This document shows, in pieces, positions 21,911 through 64,000 of a DNA stretch of 64,000 nucleotides. The number at the start of each line of letters is the position of its first letter. Positions within the stretch are counted from its first letter, which is position 1. The notes beneath the pieces were generated by a model, which was not told where the DNA came from, made no database searches, and saw nothing but the letters and a program-made list of their open reading frames with translations. The translations under genes were made by a program, and so were the position numbers. The stretch comes from Monarcha castaneiventris obscurior (Eukaryota > Chordata > Aves > Passeriformes > Monarchidae): contig JAMPIT010000348.1 of assembly GCA_026261815.1 (NCBI GenBank), forward strand, positions 62,001 through 126,000, in the 5' to 3' direction.

Positions 21911-24900
21911 TTCTGTTTCTCTTGCCTATGGTAGTATCTGTCTGTGCTTCCATCCTTTGTCCAGGTATTGGAAACGTTTTTCACAAGCTTTAAGCTTCTA
22001 CAGGAGAGAGACTTAACTTCTTCCTTCCCCTGCTTTCAAAATATACTCAGTGAAAACAACTTTTGTCCCTTTGGCTGTATCCCCAGTACCTCATTCCTGA
22101 CACAACAGGAGGGCCAGGGTGCTGGATTATTTCTGTGGTCATTTCGTCATGGCTGCTGGGGATTTTGTGAGGGGTGTGGTGTGGGTTAGAATCTCAGTGC
22201 TCTCTGTGGTTGGAGACTGCATTTGACATCTGCTCCTAAAATCAGAATGTGAAGTTTCATTATTTGCAACATTCCTTCATAGGATGTAGTGTTTTTCCTT
22301 TTTTCCTGTAAACTTAATTGTCGTGGAAGGTGCACCTGTCAGAGGTTTGTCTCATGGGTGTCCCTTCCCTGATCATGGAATCTGTACTGCCTTCCTGTAT
22401 CCCCTGCAGCAACTAACAGATACAAAGTGAAAGGAGTTAATCACAGATTACACTGTGCATTATTATCTTTGTGGAAACGTTCAGAATATATGAATAAAGC
22501 CTTGTAAATGATGATGAATCCTGAAGAGTGAGAAGGAACACATGACCCTGCCTTTCCAAGGAGAACAAAAATTAATTTCCAAGGAATGGTGAGAGTTTCT
22601 GGCATGGTGTAAGAGCTGTTAGAAGGAATGGAAGTAGAAGCCTCTCCTCTTTCACTGGAAGTTGCTCCCAGGATTACAGGTTGTGGCACCAAGTTGGATA
22701 AAGAATGGTGTGTTAATGCTGATGGTAGATGTTGTGGTACAAATGCTTGTTCATCAGAACCAGGACCTGGGTTATGAACAAACTCTGCATCTCCAAACAG
22801 CTTTGTTACAACAGCAGGAGTTCCTTTTACAGCTGTGAACAGCAACCCAAGCTAAACAGCTCCAGCAGAGCTGCAAAGCCCCTCTGTCCTTCCCCAGTCA
22901 CTGTTGTGTCACCTTTCTACTGAAATTGAGCTTTGTGTGCACACTGGCCACGTGGGGTTCCCTCTGGTCATGGCAGGAAATGGATACTTAAAACAATCTG
23001 CATTAATTCACAGAGGAGTTTTGGAAACTTCTCCCTTAGGGAGAAAAATGTACTGGTTTTGTTTTAAAGTAATAGCTTATTTCAAGCTCATTTTGGAAGT
23101 GACTGAGTTTCTCTGCTTATAATTAAGCCACTGAGAAACAGAATATATGGAAATAATTAAAATTTATCAGAACTAGAAGTATTGGGGTAAAAGAAGTAAA
23201 GGTGTGACAAGTATTCTTTATCAAAAGGTTCTCTAAATTCAGTGTCTCAGACAAAAAAGAAAACACCTCATCTCCAGTCTCCCGTGCACCTTCTGTCACA
23301 GCAAATCCTACCCCTCTGACACACTGCAGGCACTGACATGCCTGTGGTACTCCCCGTCCCACAGAAAGCCACAGCAATCCCCTGTCCCCAGGGGATCAGG
23401 CTGGAGAAGTAGCTGAACAAGAAAATAACGTGCCAAAGTATGTCTCTGCTGGGCAGCAGTAATTTGGGTCTTTTCTGAAACAGCACAGTTGGTGCTGCAG
23501 TAATTCAGAGCAATCCCTATCCTGCATTTGACATGGAAGAAGCTCCCCAGACAACCACCAGAAATAAATGCTTAATAATAGTTATTAGGTGGTTGACATT
23601 TTTACATTTTATATTTTTGCTTTTAAACGAAGGCTGACTTTTTGAAGGAGTGGGTGTTCGGAACTTTGAAGCAAAACATTTTTGTTTAAGATATCATTAA
23701 CAGTTTCAATTACTTTTTTTTTTAAGATCTGTTTCTGGGTTCATGCATGTAGAGATAAGGACATAAAACCCTTGATAAAAATACTTTAAAAATTTGACTG
23801 AAATACTTCTTTCCTAGTGTTCTAATGAAAAGAGAGCACTGTTCATCTGTTCTAACCAAGTGATGTTGGTGGTTGTAACGAACCAGTTGGTAAGGTACCA
23901 GATGCTATACAAAGAAAAAGCTCTTTCTAAAAAGCTGATTATCTAAAGAGGGAAGGAGGGGAAGGGTAGGAAACAAAAGCAACTTCAGTGTCTTGCCCAT
24001 CAAGCTTGTCAGGGAAGCAGGGACATGCCAGATCTATTAGACCTATGCAGGCCTGTCGATCCCACTTGCCTGTTTTATGTCCTAATTTCTCTTCCCTGTG
24101 TTACTGCATTGGAAGGAGCAGACACAAAAGCAGAGAACAAGCACTGAGCAGGGAGCAGACAATCAGCTCTTGATTAGTCTGGGTCTCACTGTGATCAGCT
24201 TTTAGTGCAGATGCAGAGCTTTTCATGTGTAAGGGTTTTTCAAAAGGTAGAGGTGCAAAAAGGTAGAATGTCTTCCTCAGTCTGCCTGCAGCCTTTAAAC
24301 TACACCTAACACTACCCAGGCAACATTCCTGCAGATGGCTGGAGATACAGGGAGGGTAAAAATTATTTGGGTGATGTATCTGGGAGACCAGAGTTAAGAG
24401 GCAGTATTACAAACATTCTTTTTTTCTGTAATAACTGGATGTGTTGGGAAGTGGTTTTTAAAAATTGTTAGAAACCCTATTTAAAAAACACAGTCAGTTG
24501 GGTTGATGCAGTGTTTATTCAGATGCTGAACAGCATACCCTTCCTTCCCCTCATCACCCAGGAGGGAGAGAGCCCCACTCAGTACATTGCCTCTGAAACC
24601 ACAACTCTCATTCTTCATCCACAGGGAGGTTTTGGTGACTCCTTTTGGTTTTGATGGGACCTTGGTATCCGAATAAATCATGATCCAGAACCCCCTTAAG
24701 TCACCTCATCTGTGAGAAAGGACCTTATTGTCAGCTTAAGACAGAGAATATTAAGGGATTAGTTTCACACTGGCAAATATTTAACTTTTTGAGGTAAATA
24801 CTGATTTACAATAGTGCCCCCTCTCTCTTCTCATCCTTGCCCTGTGCTATAGTGAATCCATCCCTTCACTTGGCCAGAGCAGTGTTTGCACAGCTTCTCT

Positions 24901-25499
24901 CTGGGAGGGAGTGGAAGCCCAGCCTGGGCTCACAGGCAGACAGAGGTGGTGGTTTGGTTTTTGCCAAGTTATTTAAAGCTGGGTGAGTTCCTTCACCACA
25001 GTCTCAGAGCAGCCACCTCTGCATTTGTGCTGACAGAGCTGAGGAAATGGTGTGTGGTGAGTTTGCCACCAGGAATTTGTCTCGTGAGCCTGTGCCAGAA
25101 GGGAAGGGACTGCCAACACAGAACAGCACCTGGCATAAAGAGGCATCTGTGAGGAGCCTTCACATGAACAGAGACTAGACCCATACAGAACACAACAAAA
25201 ATGTACCAACAAAGGGACATACTTCCAATGAACAGTTTAAACCTTTTGTTTTGGTATATTTTTCTTTTTTTTTTTTTAATTAATGCACAGAAAGGGCTAA
25301 AAAAGTGGAACCTCACTGTATTGTCAGGTGGAGGAACAAGGAATTCTCTCTGCTGGGATGCTCCTTGTCTCTCCAGTCCTGTGGGAATGGCTGGTGTTTT
25401 CCAGGAGAATAAGAAACCTGTGAAAGGAGGAGGACTCAGAAGGGTGACAGTGGCTGTGGGCTGCTGCAATTCTGCTCTCCTGAAGAGCTTATTGCCTGC
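21911..25499. other. Intergenic region between the two convergent genes
   Basis: It separates the RNF20 and GRIN3A 3' ends. It has one unassigned 134-codon minus-strand frame (22441-22845), + strand AATAAA at 22493 and minus-strand AATAAA at 24514. No other feature seen. Confidence 0.6.
22493..22498 (+). terminator. Distal AATAAA, possible alternative RNF20 3' end
   Basis: A canonical AATAAA on the + strand followed by GCCTTGTAAATGATGATG. It could terminate a longer RNF20 mRNA (3' UTR about 1.3 kb), or it may be chance. Confidence 0.3.
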
Positions 25500-25505
25500 T
25501 TTATT
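25500..25505 (-). terminator. GRIN3A: Candidate GRIN3A poly(A) signal AATAAA
   Basis: TTTATT on the + strand is AATAAA on the minus strand, about 90 bases after the stop. It would give a very short 3' UTR. A second minus-strand AATAAA at 24514-24519 could serve a 1.1-kb UTR. Confidence 0.4.
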
Positions 25506-25594
25506 TTTGCACCCCTTTCTGGCATTACAGAAGTGTGTTACAAATTTTACAGAGGAAGGGTAGAAAGGAAGGGGAAGGGCCCAGCTATGCTGGC

Positions 25595-64000
<38,406 letters not shown>

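Overview
The window is a piece of a bird genome, most likely a songbird. Three things point that way: many truncated CR1 LINE 3' ends carrying the ATTCTGTG/ATTCTATG terminal repeat, compact vertebrate introns with GT-AG borders, and several avian-type endogenous retroviral LTRs. No bacterial-style genes or operons are present. Two vertebrate genes account for all coding sequence I can support.

Positions 1-2750 hold no recognisable gene. A CpG island (about 2750-3190) with an overlapping YY1-type and E2F-type site contains the probable first, non-coding exon of RNF20. RNF20 (BRE1A, the H2B ubiquitin ligase) then runs on the + strand. Nineteen coding exons between 6387 and 21188 join in frame to 984 codons plus stop, ending in a complete C3HC4 RING finger. 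Its 3' UTR has candidate poly(A) signals at 21499, 21886 and 22493.

On the opposite strand, convergent with RNF20, lies the 3' part of GRIN3A (glutamate receptor ionotropic NMDA subunit 3A). Seven coding exons run from 62609 down to the stop at 25595. They encode about 678 C-terminal residues: the end of the amino-terminal region, ligand-binding lobes S1 and S2, membrane segments M1-M4 and the cytoplasmic tail. The upstream exons lie beyond the right edge. From memory this tail-to-tail RNF20/GRIN3A pair matches human 9q31.

The rest is introns and intergenic DNA: CR1 fragments in both orientations, four or five LTR-like elements (the best one, 33542-34479, has TG...CA ends and a 4-bp target duplication), microsatellites (including about 19 copies of TTAGA at 58214 and a TAA tract at 32795), and three open frames of 134-249 codons that I cannot assign.

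The two genes act in unrelated processes (chromatin and synaptic excitation), and nothing in the sequence suggests they work together. I found no new gene system. The points most worth a second look are two upstream ORFs in the inferred RNF20 leader, a perfect 10-bp tandem duplication of the exon 18 splice donor in RNF20, and the unassigned open frames.
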